DNA from: Eubacterium sp.
GTDB taxonomy: Bacteria > Bacillota > Clostridia > Lachnospirales > Lachnospiraceae
NCBI GenBank assembly: GCA_022764165.1
Contig: JALERM010000045.1
Coordinates: 1 to 64,000, forward strand
Direction: 5' to 3'
DNA length: 64,000 bases
The notes beneath the pieces were generated by a model, which worked only from the letters and a program-made list of their open reading frames with translations, searched no databases and was not told where the DNA came from. Both the position numbers and the translations under genes were made by a program. Shown here piece by piece: positions 9,349 to 18,034 of the stretch (position 1 is its first letter; every line of letters starts with the position of its first letter).

Positions 9349-9381
9349 AACCCCGGAAATTGAAAGATTCCGGGGTTTTTT
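9349..9381 (+). terminator. Terminator after rplT
   Basis: AACCCCGGAA (9349-9358) pairs with TTCCGGGGTT (9368-9377), followed by a run of Ts: a textbook intrinsic terminator. Confidence 0.93.
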
Positions 9382-9427
9382 GCATATTATAAATTAAATG
9401 CAAGTTACTGGGTGCAAAGGAAACAGT

Positions 9428-9721
9428 ATGGATGCAATTCAGAATTATGTGAAACCGGAGTTGTTGATTGTAGCAATTGTATTGTACTTTCTGGGAATGT
9501 GGCTGAAACAGGCTGCATTTATGAAAGACAAATATATACCATTGGTTCTGGGAATAGCAGGTGTCATTATCTGTAGCATATGGGTGGTGTCTACAACAAC
9601 ATTTACAAACGGGCATGATATTGCGGCGGCTATTTTTGCCTCGGTTACACAGGGGATTATTGTGGCGGGGTTATCCACATATGTGAATCAGGTTTTTAAA
9701 CAGCTTCAAAAAGAAGAATAA
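9428..9721 (+). CDS. Phage holin family V-like small membrane protein
   Basis: The 97-residue product begins MDAIQNYVKPELLIVAIVLY and has three hydrophobic segments near residues 10-25, 38-57 and 70-85, then a short basic/acidic tail (FKQLQKEE). The sequence style (KPELLIVAIVLYFLGMWLK, DKYIPLVLGIAGV) matches the Hol44/holin superfamily V proteins, often found alone on Clostridia chromosomes. No lysin or other phage gene is next to it, so real holin activity is doubtful. ATG 9428 follows AAAGGAAA. Confidence 0.7.
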   Translation: MDAIQNYVKPELLIVAIVLYFLGMWLKQAAFMKDKYIPLVLGIAGVIICSIWVVSTTTFTNGHDIAAAIFASVTQGIIVAGLSTYVNQVFKQLQKEE

Positions 9722-9750
9722 TTGTAATTATGCATAGAAACTGCTATACT
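9722..9750 (+). promoter_or_regulatory. Promoter of the AAA/PD-(D/E)XK gene
   Basis: TTGTAA (9722-9727) and TATACT (9745-9750) are spaced by 17 bp and lie 44 bp before the start codon at 9794. The -35 box is weak, the -10 box is close to consensus. Confidence 0.55.
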
Positions 9751-9793
9751 AAGATTGCTAAATGAATACAAGCAGTTTTTCCGGGAGGTCTTT

Positions 9794-11566
9794 ATGGCAA
9801 GAACAGTAGCGATTGGAATACAGGATTTTGAAAATCTGATTCAGAATAAGTACTTTTATATTGATAAAACGTCTTTTATAAGCGAATGGTGGGAAAGTGG
9901 GGATAGTGTAACTCTAATTACTCGTCCGCGCCGTTTTGGAAAGACTTTGAACATGAGTATGGTGGAGAGATTTTTTTCTGTAGACTTTGCAGGACAGGGA
10001 ATGTTGTTTCATGGACTTTCTATATGGGAGGATGAAAAATACAGGAAAATACAGGGAACTTACCCTGTCATCAGTTTGTCATTTGCCAATGTGAAAGAAA
10101 AGGATTATGCAAGTACAAGGAAAAAGATTTGTCAAATGCTCAAAGAGTTATATACTAATCATTCTTTTTTGTTTGAGAGTCCGGCACTGAAAGAGGGAGA
10201 CAAAGAATTTTTCCGTCGGGTTAGTATAGATATGGATGATGTAGATGCTGCTATGGCACTTCATTATTTGTCTAAGTTTTTATTTTTGTATTATGGAAAA
10301 AAGGTTATTATTCTTTTGGATGAATATGATACTCCCATGCAGGAAGCATATGTAAATGGATTCTGGGATGAGTTGGTTGGATTTACCAGAAATATGTTCA
10401 ATGCTGCTTTTAAGACGAATCCGTGGTTAGAACGCGGTATTATGACGGGAATTACAAGAATCAGTAAAGAATCAATTTTTTCTGATTTGAATAATCTGGA
10501 GGTAGTGACAACTACATCTGATAAATATGCCACATCTTTTGGATTTGTTGAAGAAGAGGTATTTGAGGCATTGGAGGAATGTGGGCTGGCAGATAAAAAA
10601 GAGCAGGTGAAGAAATGGTATGACGGATTTATTTTTGGTGGGCATCGCGATATTTATAACCCATGGTCAATCCTGAATTTTCTGGATAAAGGTAAATTCA
10701 CAACCTATTGGGCCCCTGAAGATTATCATCTTCAGGTCGCGGGCAGTCGCCAAATGTCTGCAAGCAGCCACTTGGCTCCTTGCTTTCGCGAAAATACCAG
10801 CTCAAACAGTCTCGTGGGAACACTCCTTCGGGAAGGAAACCGTAAGATAAAAGAAAAATTTGAAGTTTTGCTTCAGGGAGAATCTATACGTACACCTATT
10901 GATGAACAAATTGTGTACAATAAGTTGGATGGAAATGAAAGAGCGGTCTGGAGTCTGCTTTTGACCAGTGGTTACCTGAAGGTTCTTTCTTGTGAAACTT
11001 ATCAGGATGTTCCCGAAGGGATACAGCCCAAATATGAGTTGGCGCTTACCAATCTGGAGGTAAAGCTGATGTTTGGCAATATGATACGTGATTGGTTTTC
11101 TGAAGCTGAAGCTGATTATAATGATTTTATAAAGGCGTTGCTGGTTGGGGATATAAAGGCTATGAATGCATATATGAATCGGGTGGCACTGGGGATTTTC
11201 AGTTATTTTGATACTGGAAAGAATCCGTCAGGAGAGGAACCAGAGCGTTTTTATCATGGATTTGTATTGGGACTGATGGTAGAACTACAGGATAGATATT
11301 ATATTACTTCTAACCGTGAGAGTGGTTTTGGCAGATATGATGTAATATTGGAACCAAAGAATCCGAAGAACAATGATGCAATTTTGATTGAATTTAAGGT
11401 GCATGATCCGGAAGATGAAACCACGTTGAAGGATACAGTGAAGAAAGCTCAGCAACAGATAGAAGAAAAGCATTATGCGGCAGCCCTTGAGGCAAAAGGA
11501 ATACCGAAGGAGTGCATTCGGAGTTATGGTTTTGCATTTGAAGGGAAAAAAGTACTGATTGGCTGA
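9794..11566 (+). CDS. AAA-ATPase-like / PD-(D/E)XK nuclease-like protein
   Basis: The 590-residue protein starts MARTVAIGIQDFENLI and has the pfam09820-type N-terminal ATPase-like region (YFYIDKTSFISEWW, then RPRRFGKTLNMSMV near residue 48, and ILLDEYDTPM near 170) and a C-terminal DUF1703 nuclease-like region (GRYDVILEP ... AILIEFKV near 525-545). These proteins are abundant in gut anaerobes and their role is unknown. ATG 9794 is chosen because GGGAGGT lies 4 bp upstream. Residues 308-333, between YWA and NTSSNSLVG, are an insertion encoded by a palindromic repeat (see 10715-10792). Confidence 0.85.
   Translation: MARTVAIGIQDFENLIQNKYFYIDKTSFISEWWESGDSVTLITRPRRFGKTLNMSMVERFFSVDFAGQGMLFHGLSIWEDEKYRKIQGTYPVISLSFANVKEKDYASTRKKICQMLKELYTNHSFLFESPALKEGDKEFFRRVSIDMDDVDAAMALHYLSKFLFLYYGKKVIILLDEYDTPMQEAYVNGFWDELVGFTRNMFNAAFKTNPWLERGIMTGITRISKESIFSDLNNLEVVTTTSDKYATSFGFVEEEVFEALEECGLADKKEQVKKWYDGFIFGGHRDIYNPWSILNFLDKGKFTTYWAPEDYHLQVAGSRQMSASSHLAPCFRENTSSNSLVGTLLREGNRKIKEKFEVLLQGESIRTPIDEQIVYNKLDGNERAVWSLLLTSGYLKVLSCETYQDVPEGIQPKYELALTNLEVKLMFGNMIRDWFSEAEADYNDFIKALLVGDIKAMNAYMNRVALGIFSYFDTGKNPSGEEPERFYHGFVLGLMVELQDRYYITSNRESGFGRYDVILEPKNPKNNDAILIEFKVHDPEDETTLKDTVKKAQQQIEEKHYAAALEAKGIPKECIRSYGFAFEGKKVLIG
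10715..10792. repeat. 78-bp palindromic repeat inserted in frame in a coding gene
   Basis: In this protein family YWA is normally followed directly by NTSSNSLVG. Here 78 bp (26 codons, no stop) separate them. The insert starts with CCTGAAGAT-TATC-ATCTTCAGG, a perfect 9-bp hairpin, and continues with a second hairpin GCAAG-c-AGCCA / TGGCT-c-CTTGC. Two stems plus an exact multiple of three suggest a mobile palindromic element tolerated inside the protein. That the family lacks these residues is from memory of homologues. Confidence 0.7.
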
Positions 11567-11654
11567 GATGTCATACTATGAAGAAATGAATTTTTCGGAT
11601 GCGGTGTAAAATACAAAATATTTTACCCTCATTTTTCATATATATAAAGGAAAA

Positions 11655-12389
11655 GTGCAGCAGGATGATTCTGTGAAAAGGTTCCGATATAGAAATGGGT
11701 ATTTCAAAAGAGGAAGTAGGGTACAGACTGTTGCCCTGGTTAGTGCCTGTCTCGCAGGATTAACAGTGTGTTGTCTATTGTATACAGCAAGGAAAATTCA
11801 ATCAAAGAAAGTGGATGCTGCAATATCCGGAGAAGAAGCTCCGAGGGTGGCACTGACTTTCGATGATGGACCCAGCAGCTATACCATGCAGCTGTCACAG
11901 GAATTAAAAAGCAGGGATGTGGCAGCCACATTTTTTTTGCTGGGAGAGAATATGGAGGAGCATAAAGAAGCCGTTAAACAACTGGTACAGGATGGGCATT
12001 TGCTGGGCAATCATTCCTATCACCATGTACAGTTGAATAAACTTTCAGATAAAAAGGCTTGCCAGGAAATCGTAAAAACAAATAATCTGATTTATGAGTA
12101 TACGGGAATTTATCCTATGTACATACGTCCCCCCTATGGGGAATGGAATGATCAGCTGGACTGTGGAGTAGAAATGATCCCCATATTCTGGAGTGTGGAT
12201 TCCCTGGACTGGAAACTGAAAAACACAGATAAAATAACATTGCGGGTGCTGAAGGAAGTAGAAGATGGGGACATTATTCTGATGCATGATGGATATCAGA
12301 CATCGGTGGAAGCTGCATGCAGGATTGTGGATGCATTGAAGGAAAAAGGATTCCGGTTTGTTACGGCAGATCAGATGGTGGTGGATTAA
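11655..12389 (+). CDS. Membrane-anchored polysaccharide deacetylase (NodB domain)
   Basis: The 244-residue protein has a basic N-terminus, one membrane segment near residues 25-43 and an extracellular NodB domain. Motifs are LTFDDGPS (metal-binding Asp pair near residue 69), HSYHH (near 120), RPPYGEW (near 150), a DSLDW segment (near 173) and LMHDGYQ (near 203). Such enzymes remove acetyl groups from peptidoglycan or related glycans, often giving lysozyme resistance. The start is uncertain: GTG 11655 (AAAGGAAAA just upstream) or GTG 11673 (CAGGA 7 bp upstream). It seems monocistronic. Confidence 0.88.
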   Translation: MQQDDSVKRFRYRNGYFKRGSRVQTVALVSACLAGLTVCCLLYTARKIQSKKVDAAISGEEAPRVALTFDDGPSSYTMQLSQELKSRDVAATFFLLGENMEEHKEAVKQLVQDGHLLGNHSYHHVQLNKLSDKKACQEIVKTNNLIYEYTGIYPMYIRPPYGEWNDQLDCGVEMIPIFWSVDSLDWKLKNTDKITLRVLKEVEDGDIILMHDGYQTSVEAACRIVDALKEKGFRFVTADQMVVD

Positions 12390-12511
12390 AAGATTTGCGA
12401 TAAGCAGTTGATTCTAAAACCTATGAAAGATTTCTGATTGCCTGAATATCCAATTTTTGTTACAATAACCCTGTTGCTTTATGTTTGATATAACAGGAGA
12501 TACAAATTTCT

Positions 12512-13831
12512 ATGGATTTATTTGATTATATGAAGGAAACTGCCCTTGAAAATGAATCACCGCTGGCATCCCGGATGCGTCCGACGACGTTGGATGAAGT
12601 GGTAGGGCAGGAACATATTATTGGGAAAGATAAATTGTTATACAGGGCCATCAAGGCGGATAAACTGGGGTCTGTGATTTTTTACGGACCGCCGGGAACG
12701 GGAAAGACCACGCTGGCAAAGGTGATTGCCAATACTACCCGTTCGCATTTTACCCAGCTGAATGCCACGACTGCCGGGAAAAAGGATATGGAAGAAGTGG
12801 TGAAGGAAGCACAGCAGAGGCTGGGGATGTATGGTAAAAAGACGATTTTGTTCGTGGATGAGATTCACCGATTCAATAAAGGGCAGCAGGATTATCTTCT
12901 TCCCTTTGTGGAGGACGGTACTCTGATTTTGATCGGGGCAACCACAGAAAATCCTTATTTTGAGGTGAATGGTGCGCTGATTTCCCGGTCTGTTATTTTT
13001 GAATTGAAATCGCTGGAAAAGGAGGATATCAAGAAACTTATACTTCGAGCAGTGACGGATGAAAAAAAGGGGCTGGGAAGTTATGAAGCGGAGATTACTC
13101 CGGATGCACTGGAATTCCTGGCGGATATTGCCGGAGGGGATGCCAGAGCTGCGTTAAATGCCATTGAACTGGGAATCCTGACGACGGAGCGAAGTTCGGA
13201 CGGAAAGATTCATATCGACCTGGATACGGCTTCTGAGTGTATTCAGAAGCGGGTAGTCCGTTACGATAAGTCCGGTGATCAGCATTATGATACTATTTCG
13301 GCATTTATCAAGAGTATGCGGGGGTCGGATCCGGATGCGGCTATTTATTATCTGGCAAAAATGTTGTATGCAGGGGAGGATATCAAGTTTATTTCCCGAA
13401 GAATCATGATCTGTGCCGCCGAAGATGTGGGTATGGCTGACCCACAGGCACTGGTAGTAGCCACATCAGCTGCCCAGGCGGTAGAACGGATCGGTATGCC
13501 GGAGGCTCAGATTATTCTGGCGGAGGCAGTCAATTACGTAGCCTGTGCACCGAAGAGTAATGCTTCCTATCTTTCTATTGAAGCAGCCATGGAGTCCGTG
13601 AGGTCAAAGAAAACCTCGGTTCCTGTTCATCTGCAGGATGCTCATTATAAAGGATCTGCTAAATTAGGACATGGTGTGGGGTATCAATATGCCCACGATT
13701 ATCCGGAACACTATGTAAAACAGCAGTATCTGCCGGATGAAATCGTGGGAAGCCGATTCTATTATCCTACGGAAATAGGATATGAGAAGCAGGCAGGAGA
13801 GCGAATAGAGCGGCTCAGAAACAGAGAATAA
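12512..13831 (+). CDS. rarA: Replication-associated recombination protein A (RarA/MgsA)
   Basis: RarA is a AAA+ ATPase related to clamp loaders that acts at stalled replication forks. The 439-residue protein has DEVVGQEHIIG near residue 28, Walker A GPPGTGKTT near 51, Walker B FVDEIHRFN near 112, the sensor-1 GATTENPYFEV and a C-terminal tetramerisation region with YQYAHDYP. ATG 12512 follows CAGGAGA. It is convergent with the DUF4364 gene, and its terminator overlaps that gene's end. Confidence 0.95.
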   Translation: MDLFDYMKETALENESPLASRMRPTTLDEVVGQEHIIGKDKLLYRAIKADKLGSVIFYGPPGTGKTTLAKVIANTTRSHFTQLNATTAGKKDMEEVVKEAQQRLGMYGKKTILFVDEIHRFNKGQQDYLLPFVEDGTLILIGATTENPYFEVNGALISRSVIFELKSLEKEDIKKLILRAVTDEKKGLGSYEAEITPDALEFLADIAGGDARAALNAIELGILTTERSSDGKIHIDLDTASECIQKRVVRYDKSGDQHYDTISAFIKSMRGSDPDAAIYYLAKMLYAGEDIKFISRRIMICAAEDVGMADPQALVVATSAAQAVERIGMPEAQIILAEAVNYVACAPKSNASYLSIEAAMESVRSKKTSVPVHLQDAHYKGSAKLGHGVGYQYAHDYPEHYVKQQYLPDEIVGSRFYYPTEIGYEKQAGERIERLRNRE

Positions 13832-13846
13832 TTATACGATAACAGG

Positions 13847-13896
13847 GTCAGGAGAGAGTTTCCATCAGGAAAGCATAAATCTCCTGACTTTTTTTT
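13847..13896 (+). terminator. rarA terminator lying inside the end of the opposing gene
   Basis: GTCAGGAGA (13847-13855) pairs with TCTCCTGAC (13880-13888), followed by eight Ts. The hairpin covers the last codons of the minus-strand DUF4364 gene that ends at 13848. Confidence 0.82.
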
Positions 13897-14363
13897 GACC
13901 AGTGAGAGCAGAAAGTTTTGGCCATCTCTTCTGTAGGTACGGTAATTTCCAGATTAATCAGAGGTGCTTTCCTTTCCACAACCTGACACTGCACCACATA
14001 TTCCTGATCCGGAGTGCGGTAATACTCGGCTGTAGTGGAATTAGTATTGCGCATTTCGTAGTCATTTTCTTTCAGATAGGTATCAATTTCCTGGCGGATT
14101 TCGTCGGAAATTTTCTTTTCAAAATAGGATAAAGTTGTCCGCCCTTCTTCTGTGGTCTGATAACAGGTACGGCTTCCCTGTTTTTTCACTTCCATGAGTC
14201 GGCTTTCCAACAGATCATTCAGAGTCTGCTGGACATGGAAATAACTGGTATAACCGTGATCCAGAAAAAAATTGGTAATCTGATTGTTGGACAGAGGAAA
14301 ATTAACCTTTTCCAGCATATACAGAGTAATGATTTTGTAAAGTGTTGAAGATTTTTCTATCAT
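13848..14363 (-). CDS. DUF4364 family protein
   Basis: The 171-residue protein starts MIEKSSTLYKIITLYMLEKV and has a winged-helix-like N-terminal half (LSNNQITNFFLDHGYTSYFHVQQTLNDLLESRLM, a helix-turn-helix shape at about 24-57) and a C-terminal half rich in beta strands. DUF4364 proteins occur widely in Clostridia and are thought to be DNA-binding regulators; no target is known to me. The start ATG 14363 follows AGGAAGGAGGC on the minus strand. It is downstream of the radical SAM gene, 29 bp away, and may share its transcript. Confidence 0.85.
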   Translation of the reverse strand: MIEKSSTLYKIITLYMLEKVNFPLSNNQITNFFLDHGYTSYFHVQQTLNDLLESRLMEVKKQGSRTCYQTTEEGRTTLSYFEKKISDEIRQEIDTYLKENDYEMRNTNSTTAEYYRTPDQEYVVQCQVVERKAPLINLEITVPTEEMAKTFCSHWSKKSQEIYAFLMETLS

Positions 14364-14392
14364 AAAACAGGCCTCCTTCCTGTAAAAAATTG

Positions 14393-15328
14393 TCAGTCGG
14401 ATACATTTGGACAGTAAAGTCTGCCCTGCCAGGTATTCTGTTCTTTCATGCGATGATGAAGTTCATTCAATACGGTACGTTTTGCACTGCTCCACAGTGG
14501 GGCAATCAGCAAGTCTTTGGGGCCGTCTCCGGTAACCCGATGGATGACAATGTCAGGAGACAGATGTTCCAGACAGGTGATCAGCAGATTAAGATAATGC
14601 TCCTGTGTCAGAACCTGAAATTTTCCCTCCAGATAATCCCGGGCCAGATCGGTGTCTTTCAACACATGGAGAAGCTGCATCTTGATGCCCTGTATGGGTT
14701 GGTGATTCAGGTAGTCAATTGTTTCCAGAACCATGGCGTCATCTTCGCCTGGGAGTCCTAAGATTGTATGGATAATGATTTCCAGGTGGCGTCTGTGAAG
14801 TTCGCGGACAGCTTCCTCAAAGCAGTTCAGTGGATATCCTCTGCGGATATAGCGGGCAGTAGAAGGATGAATGGTCTGCAATCCCAGTTCTACCCAGACA
14901 GGTTTGATGTGATTCAGCTCTTCCAGAAGATCCAACACATCAGTACCCAGACAGTCCGGGCGCGTTCCGATGCTGACTGCGATAACATCCGGATGAGAAA
15001 TTGCTTCTGAGAAAATTTCACGCAGATAAGGAACCGATGCATAGGTATTTGTGTACGCCTGAAAATAAGCGATAAATTTTTCTACCGGACGGCGGGATTG
15101 AATCATGGCCTTTTGCTGTTCAATCTGTGCCGTGATACTTTGTTGGGCATCGGCGGCAAAATCGCCGGAGCCTCCGGCACTGCAGAATATACATCCTCTG
15201 GTACCAAGTTTTCCATCACGGTTCGGACAGGTCATACCGCCGTTCAGTGTTAATTTGTAAACTTTCTCTCCAAAACGTTCCCGGAGCATATAATCCAGAG
15301 AGTGATAGGGCTTTTCCAGCCATCTCAT
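14393..15328 (-). CDS. TIGR01212-family radical SAM protein (YtqA-like)
   Basis: The 311-residue protein carries a radical SAM cluster motif in the form C-x7-C-x2-C within CPNRDGKLGTRGCIFC (about residues 34-49), the SIGTRPDCL segment near 120 and VELGLQTIHPSTA near 150, like YtqA and the YhcC/MiaB-type elongator proteins. The substrate is unknown; related proteins act on RNA. ATG 15328 (MRWLEKPYHSL) is chosen to match the family start; ATG 15340 is another choice but touches the AAAGG site. Confidence 0.88.
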   Translation of the reverse strand: MRWLEKPYHSLDYMLRERFGEKVYKLTLNGGMTCPNRDGKLGTRGCIFCSAGGSGDFAADAQQSITAQIEQQKAMIQSRRPVEKFIAYFQAYTNTYASVPYLREIFSEAISHPDVIAVSIGTRPDCLGTDVLDLLEELNHIKPVWVELGLQTIHPSTARYIRRGYPLNCFEEAVRELHRRHLEIIIHTILGLPGEDDAMVLETIDYLNHQPIQGIKMQLLHVLKDTDLARDYLEGKFQVLTQEHYLNLLITCLEHLSPDIVIHRVTGDGPKDLLIAPLWSSAKRTVLNELHHRMKEQNTWQGRLYCPNVSD

Positions 15329-15440
15329 AGAAATAACCATCCTTTCTTTCCACAAACAGAGCGTACTCTTTTCTGTTATCATAACATTGTCGGGAATGGA
15401 TTTCAAGGGTGGTAAAAATAAGAATGCCCAGAATATATTG

Positions 15441-15470
15441 TTGATAGTCAAATTAAAGGTATGATATACT
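15441..15470 (+). promoter_or_regulatory. Promoter of the SH3 / M14 peptidase pair
   Basis: TTGATA (15441-15446) and TATACT (15465-15470) are spaced by 18 bp, 35 bp before the ATG at 15505. The divergent radical SAM gene must use another promoter in the same 176-bp gap. Confidence 0.6.
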
Positions 15471-15504
15471 TATTAAAAAATGTTAGATCAGAGGAGGGAT
15501 AAAT

Positions 15505-16368
15505 ATGAAAAAATGTCCAAAGTGTGGGCAGATATGTCAGGATTCAGATGCTTTCTGTGATGCATGCGGGTGCGGATTGACAGAAATGACCGGACAAAGA
15601 CATGTGGTTCAACAGACACAGGGGAGTAAAAGCTCCCTGCCGATTATTCTGGGATGTGTTGCGGCGGCATTGGTATTGGTTGTAGTAACTGTAGTATGTG
15701 TGATGATTCTGAATTCAGATAAGGAAGAAAACGTGACTGTTTCAGGTGTAATGAACCAGCCGGAGCAAACCAATAAGAGTTCCAGATTATCGCAAAAAAG
15801 CATGGAGGAAGAAAATTCCATATTGGAAGCGGCTGAAGAAGTACAGGAAGAAATGGAAGATGTAGAAGAGATGACTGGAGAAGAACAGGTTCAGGATTCA
15901 CAAAATGATTCCCAGGTTTCTCAGGAAAAATACGAAACCATGTATGTGGTGAATTGTCATGAAAGTATTACTTTACGAAAAACACCCAGCACAAGTGCAG
16001 GTGAAATCTGCCAGATTCCTTTTGGTTCAGCGGTTAGTTATGTAGAAACTGCAGATAATGGATTTTATAAAATCATTTATAATGGGAAAACAGGGTATGG
16101 GCTGGCTTCTTATCTTAGTACAGAAAAGCAGGATACTCCGGCGGCTTCTTCTGGGGAGAGTCAGGATGAAGTGACTTATATGCAGGTGGTGAACTGTAGA
16201 GAAAGCATCACGCTGAGAAAAGTACCAAGCACCAAGGCAGAGCAATTCTGTCAGATACCGTTGGGAGCAGTGGTGGAATATCTGGGAACTGCAGAAAATG
16301 GTTTTTATATGGTTTCATATAATGGATATATTGGGTATGCACTGGCAAGCTACCTGACAGAATGGTAA
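15505..16368 (+). CDS. Zinc-ribbon membrane protein with two SH3 repeats
   Basis: The 287-residue protein has an N-terminal zinc ribbon (CPKCGQICQDSDAFCDACG, residues 4-22), one membrane segment near 47-70, an acidic linker and two bacterial SH3 domains (about 148-205 and 228-287). The two SH3 copies share SITLRK-PST-A--CQIP-G--V-Y and are clearly an internal duplication. The likely topology puts the zinc ribbon in the cytosol and the SH3 domains outside, where they would bind cell-wall material. AGGAGGGATAAAT precedes the start. Its stop overlaps the ATG of the M14 peptidase gene. Confidence 0.85.
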   Translation: MKKCPKCGQICQDSDAFCDACGCGLTEMTGQRHVVQQTQGSKSSLPIILGCVAAALVLVVVTVVCVMILNSDKEENVTVSGVMNQPEQTNKSSRLSQKSMEEENSILEAAEEVQEEMEDVEEMTGEEQVQDSQNDSQVSQEKYETMYVVNCHESITLRKTPSTSAGEICQIPFGSAVSYVETADNGFYKIIYNGKTGYGLASYLSTEKQDTPAASSGESQDEVTYMQVVNCRESITLRKVPSTKAEQFCQIPLGAVVEYLGTAENGFYMVSYNGYIGYALASYLTEW

Positions 16369-17564
16369 GCCGGAAAACCGCATGGATTGTTGGATTGACA
16401 GGTGTGACTGTTACGGCAGTTCTTTGTGGGTGTATAATCCGAAATGAATGGAAAGAAGTTCAGATGTTGAAGAAACCGGAGACTACTGTCAGTCAGCCGA
16501 AAACACCACAGCCTTTGCCAGAAGAATATGAAGGAGAAAAAATAATTGTAAATTCTGGAAGCAGTGAAACTTTCGCAGATTCTATTTTAGAAGATGGGAA
16601 AGTAAAAAAGGAGGGGCAGAAACTGATTATTGATGACAATCCGGTAATGTATACTTATGATAACATGGAAGCAGATATACAGATGTTGCTTGCAGGTTAT
16701 CCACGGTGGCTAACCTGTGAAGAAATCGCAAAGACGGTGGATAGAAGGTCTGTATATTGTCTGATCATTGGTAACCCGCAGGCCGGACAGAGTATTTTGA
16801 TGGGAGGAGGAATTCACGGAAGAGAGTATATGACCAGTCAATTGGTGATGAAACAGACCGTGGCTTTCTTGCGGCATTTGGAAGCGGGAGACAGTTATCA
16901 TAATGTCAGTTATGAAAAACTGCTGGAAAATACTGCAATTTATTCTATTCCCATGATTAATCCGGATGGGGTATCAATCAGTCAGAAAGGCATGGATGGA
17001 ATCCTGACGGAAAGTGTGAAAGAACAGATAAGGAATATCGCACAGTTAGACGGACAGCAGCCGGAGGGCAGTTATCTGGAACGATGGAAAGCGAATGCAG
17101 CCGGTGTTGATCTGAATCGTAATTTTGATGCTCAGTGGCAGGAATATCAGGATCCGGTGGGGCATCCGTCTTCAGATCATTACAAAGGCACCAGCCCTGG
17201 AAGTGAGCCGGAGTCAGCGGCATTGATCGGGCTGACAGAAGAAAAAAGATTTCTGAGGACTGTCAGTTATCATACCCAGGGAAGCGTTATTTACTGGTAC
17301 TTTGGTCAGGAAGGGCAGATTTACCAGGACACATTTGAGTTTGGTCAGCGGATTGCCGGACTGACCGGTTATGATATGGATGCGGATATATCCAGTCTTG
17401 ACCCGGCTGGCTATAAAGATTGGGCAATCAGTGTTTTTGGCATTCCCAGTTTGACGATAGAGATAGGCCGGGATAGTTCTCCTGTTCCACCTAAACAATT
17501 TGAAGAAATCTGGAAAAGAAATGAATATGTATGGGAAGAAACTTTGTTGGGTGTACTTGAATAA
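16362..17564 (+). CDS. M14-family zinc carboxypeptidase, membrane-anchored
   Basis: The 400-residue protein has an N-terminal hydrophobic segment (about 8-24) ending in LCGC, which may be a lipoprotein or simple membrane anchor. The M14 zinc site is intact: His152 and Glu155 in GIHGRE, His304 in SYHTQG, and the catalytic Glu367 in TIEIGRD; NPDGV and DLNRNFD are also present. This is the style of gamma-D-glutamyl-diamino acid peptidases that trim peptidoglycan peptides. It overlaps the SH3 gene by 7 bp, suggesting that a wall-binding partner and a wall peptidase are made together. Confidence 0.88.
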   Translation: MVSRKTAWIVGLTGVTVTAVLCGCIIRNEWKEVQMLKKPETTVSQPKTPQPLPEEYEGEKIIVNSGSSETFADSILEDGKVKKEGQKLIIDDNPVMYTYDNMEADIQMLLAGYPRWLTCEEIAKTVDRRSVYCLIIGNPQAGQSILMGGGIHGREYMTSQLVMKQTVAFLRHLEAGDSYHNVSYEKLLENTAIYSIPMINPDGVSISQKGMDGILTESVKEQIRNIAQLDGQQPEGSYLERWKANAAGVDLNRNFDAQWQEYQDPVGHPSSDHYKGTSPGSEPESAALIGLTEEKRFLRTVSYHTQGSVIYWYFGQEGQIYQDTFEFGQRIAGLTGYDMDADISSLDPAGYKDWAISVFGIPSLTIEIGRDSSPVPPKQFEEIWKRNEYVWEETLLGVLE

Positions 17565-17684
17565 AAACTTAAAGTTTTATAAATCGCTTGCTTTTCCGGA
17601 GTAATGTGTTAATATTATAACATGTTGATATTCATATGATCAGAGGCAACCTGCAAAAATATGGGGTGTAAAAAGGAGAAAACC

Positions 17685-17978
17685 ATGAGCAAGAAAATTC
17701 ATACAGAAGCAGTCGATTCTTTATTTGAGGCGATTCTGAGTCTGAAAAATAAAGAGGAGTGTTATACATTTTTTGAAGATGTCTGTACAATTAATGAGTT
17801 GTTATCGCTTTCTCAGCGGTTTGAGGTAGCAAAGATGCTGAGGCAGAAAAAAACATATCTGGAGATTTCGGAAAAGACCGGCGCTTCCACAGCCACGATC
17901 AGTCGTGTGAACCGTTCTCTGACCTACGGAAATGATGGATATGAAATGGTATTTCAGCGGATGGAAGGAAAAGAATAA
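17685..17978 (+). CDS. YerC/YecD family TrpR-related protein
   Basis: The 97-residue protein has the TrpR-like fold signs ELLSLSQRFEVAKMLRQKKTYLEISEKTGASTATISRV in two parts, with the DNA-recognition helix at about 68-80. YerC proteins are small DNA-binding regulators with unclear targets, often near pcrA in Firmicutes; pcrA is indeed about 900 bp away here. ATG 17685 follows AAAAGGAG (17671-17678). The upstream 120 bp are A+T rich and contain a TTGCTT ... AATATT promoter-like pair at 17588-17616. Confidence 0.9.
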   Translation: MSKKIHTEAVDSLFEAILSLKNKEECYTFFEDVCTINELLSLSQRFEVAKMLRQKKTYLEISEKTGASTATISRVNRSLTYGNDGYEMVFQRMEGKE

Positions 17979-17986
17979 GGTGACCA

Positions 17987-18030
17987 GGGTGACCAGGGGA
18001 CGTGTCCATGAACCCGTCCCCTGGTCACCC
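17987..18030. repeat. REP-like hairpin between convergent genes
   Basis: GGGTGACCAGGGGACG (17987-18002) is exactly complementary to 18015-18030, with a 12-nt loop. A direct repeat GGTGACCAGG starts at 17979. The right arm shares AACCCGTCCCCT with the element at 87-152. It lies between yerC and the DUF1836 gene, where it may also act as a two-way terminator. Confidence 0.8.
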
Positions 18031-18034
18031 CCCT

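Noticed and set aside
9428..9721. Prophage remnant around the holin-like gene
   Set aside because: No other phage gene is nearby; the single holin-like gene sits between the rplT operon and a chromosomal gene.
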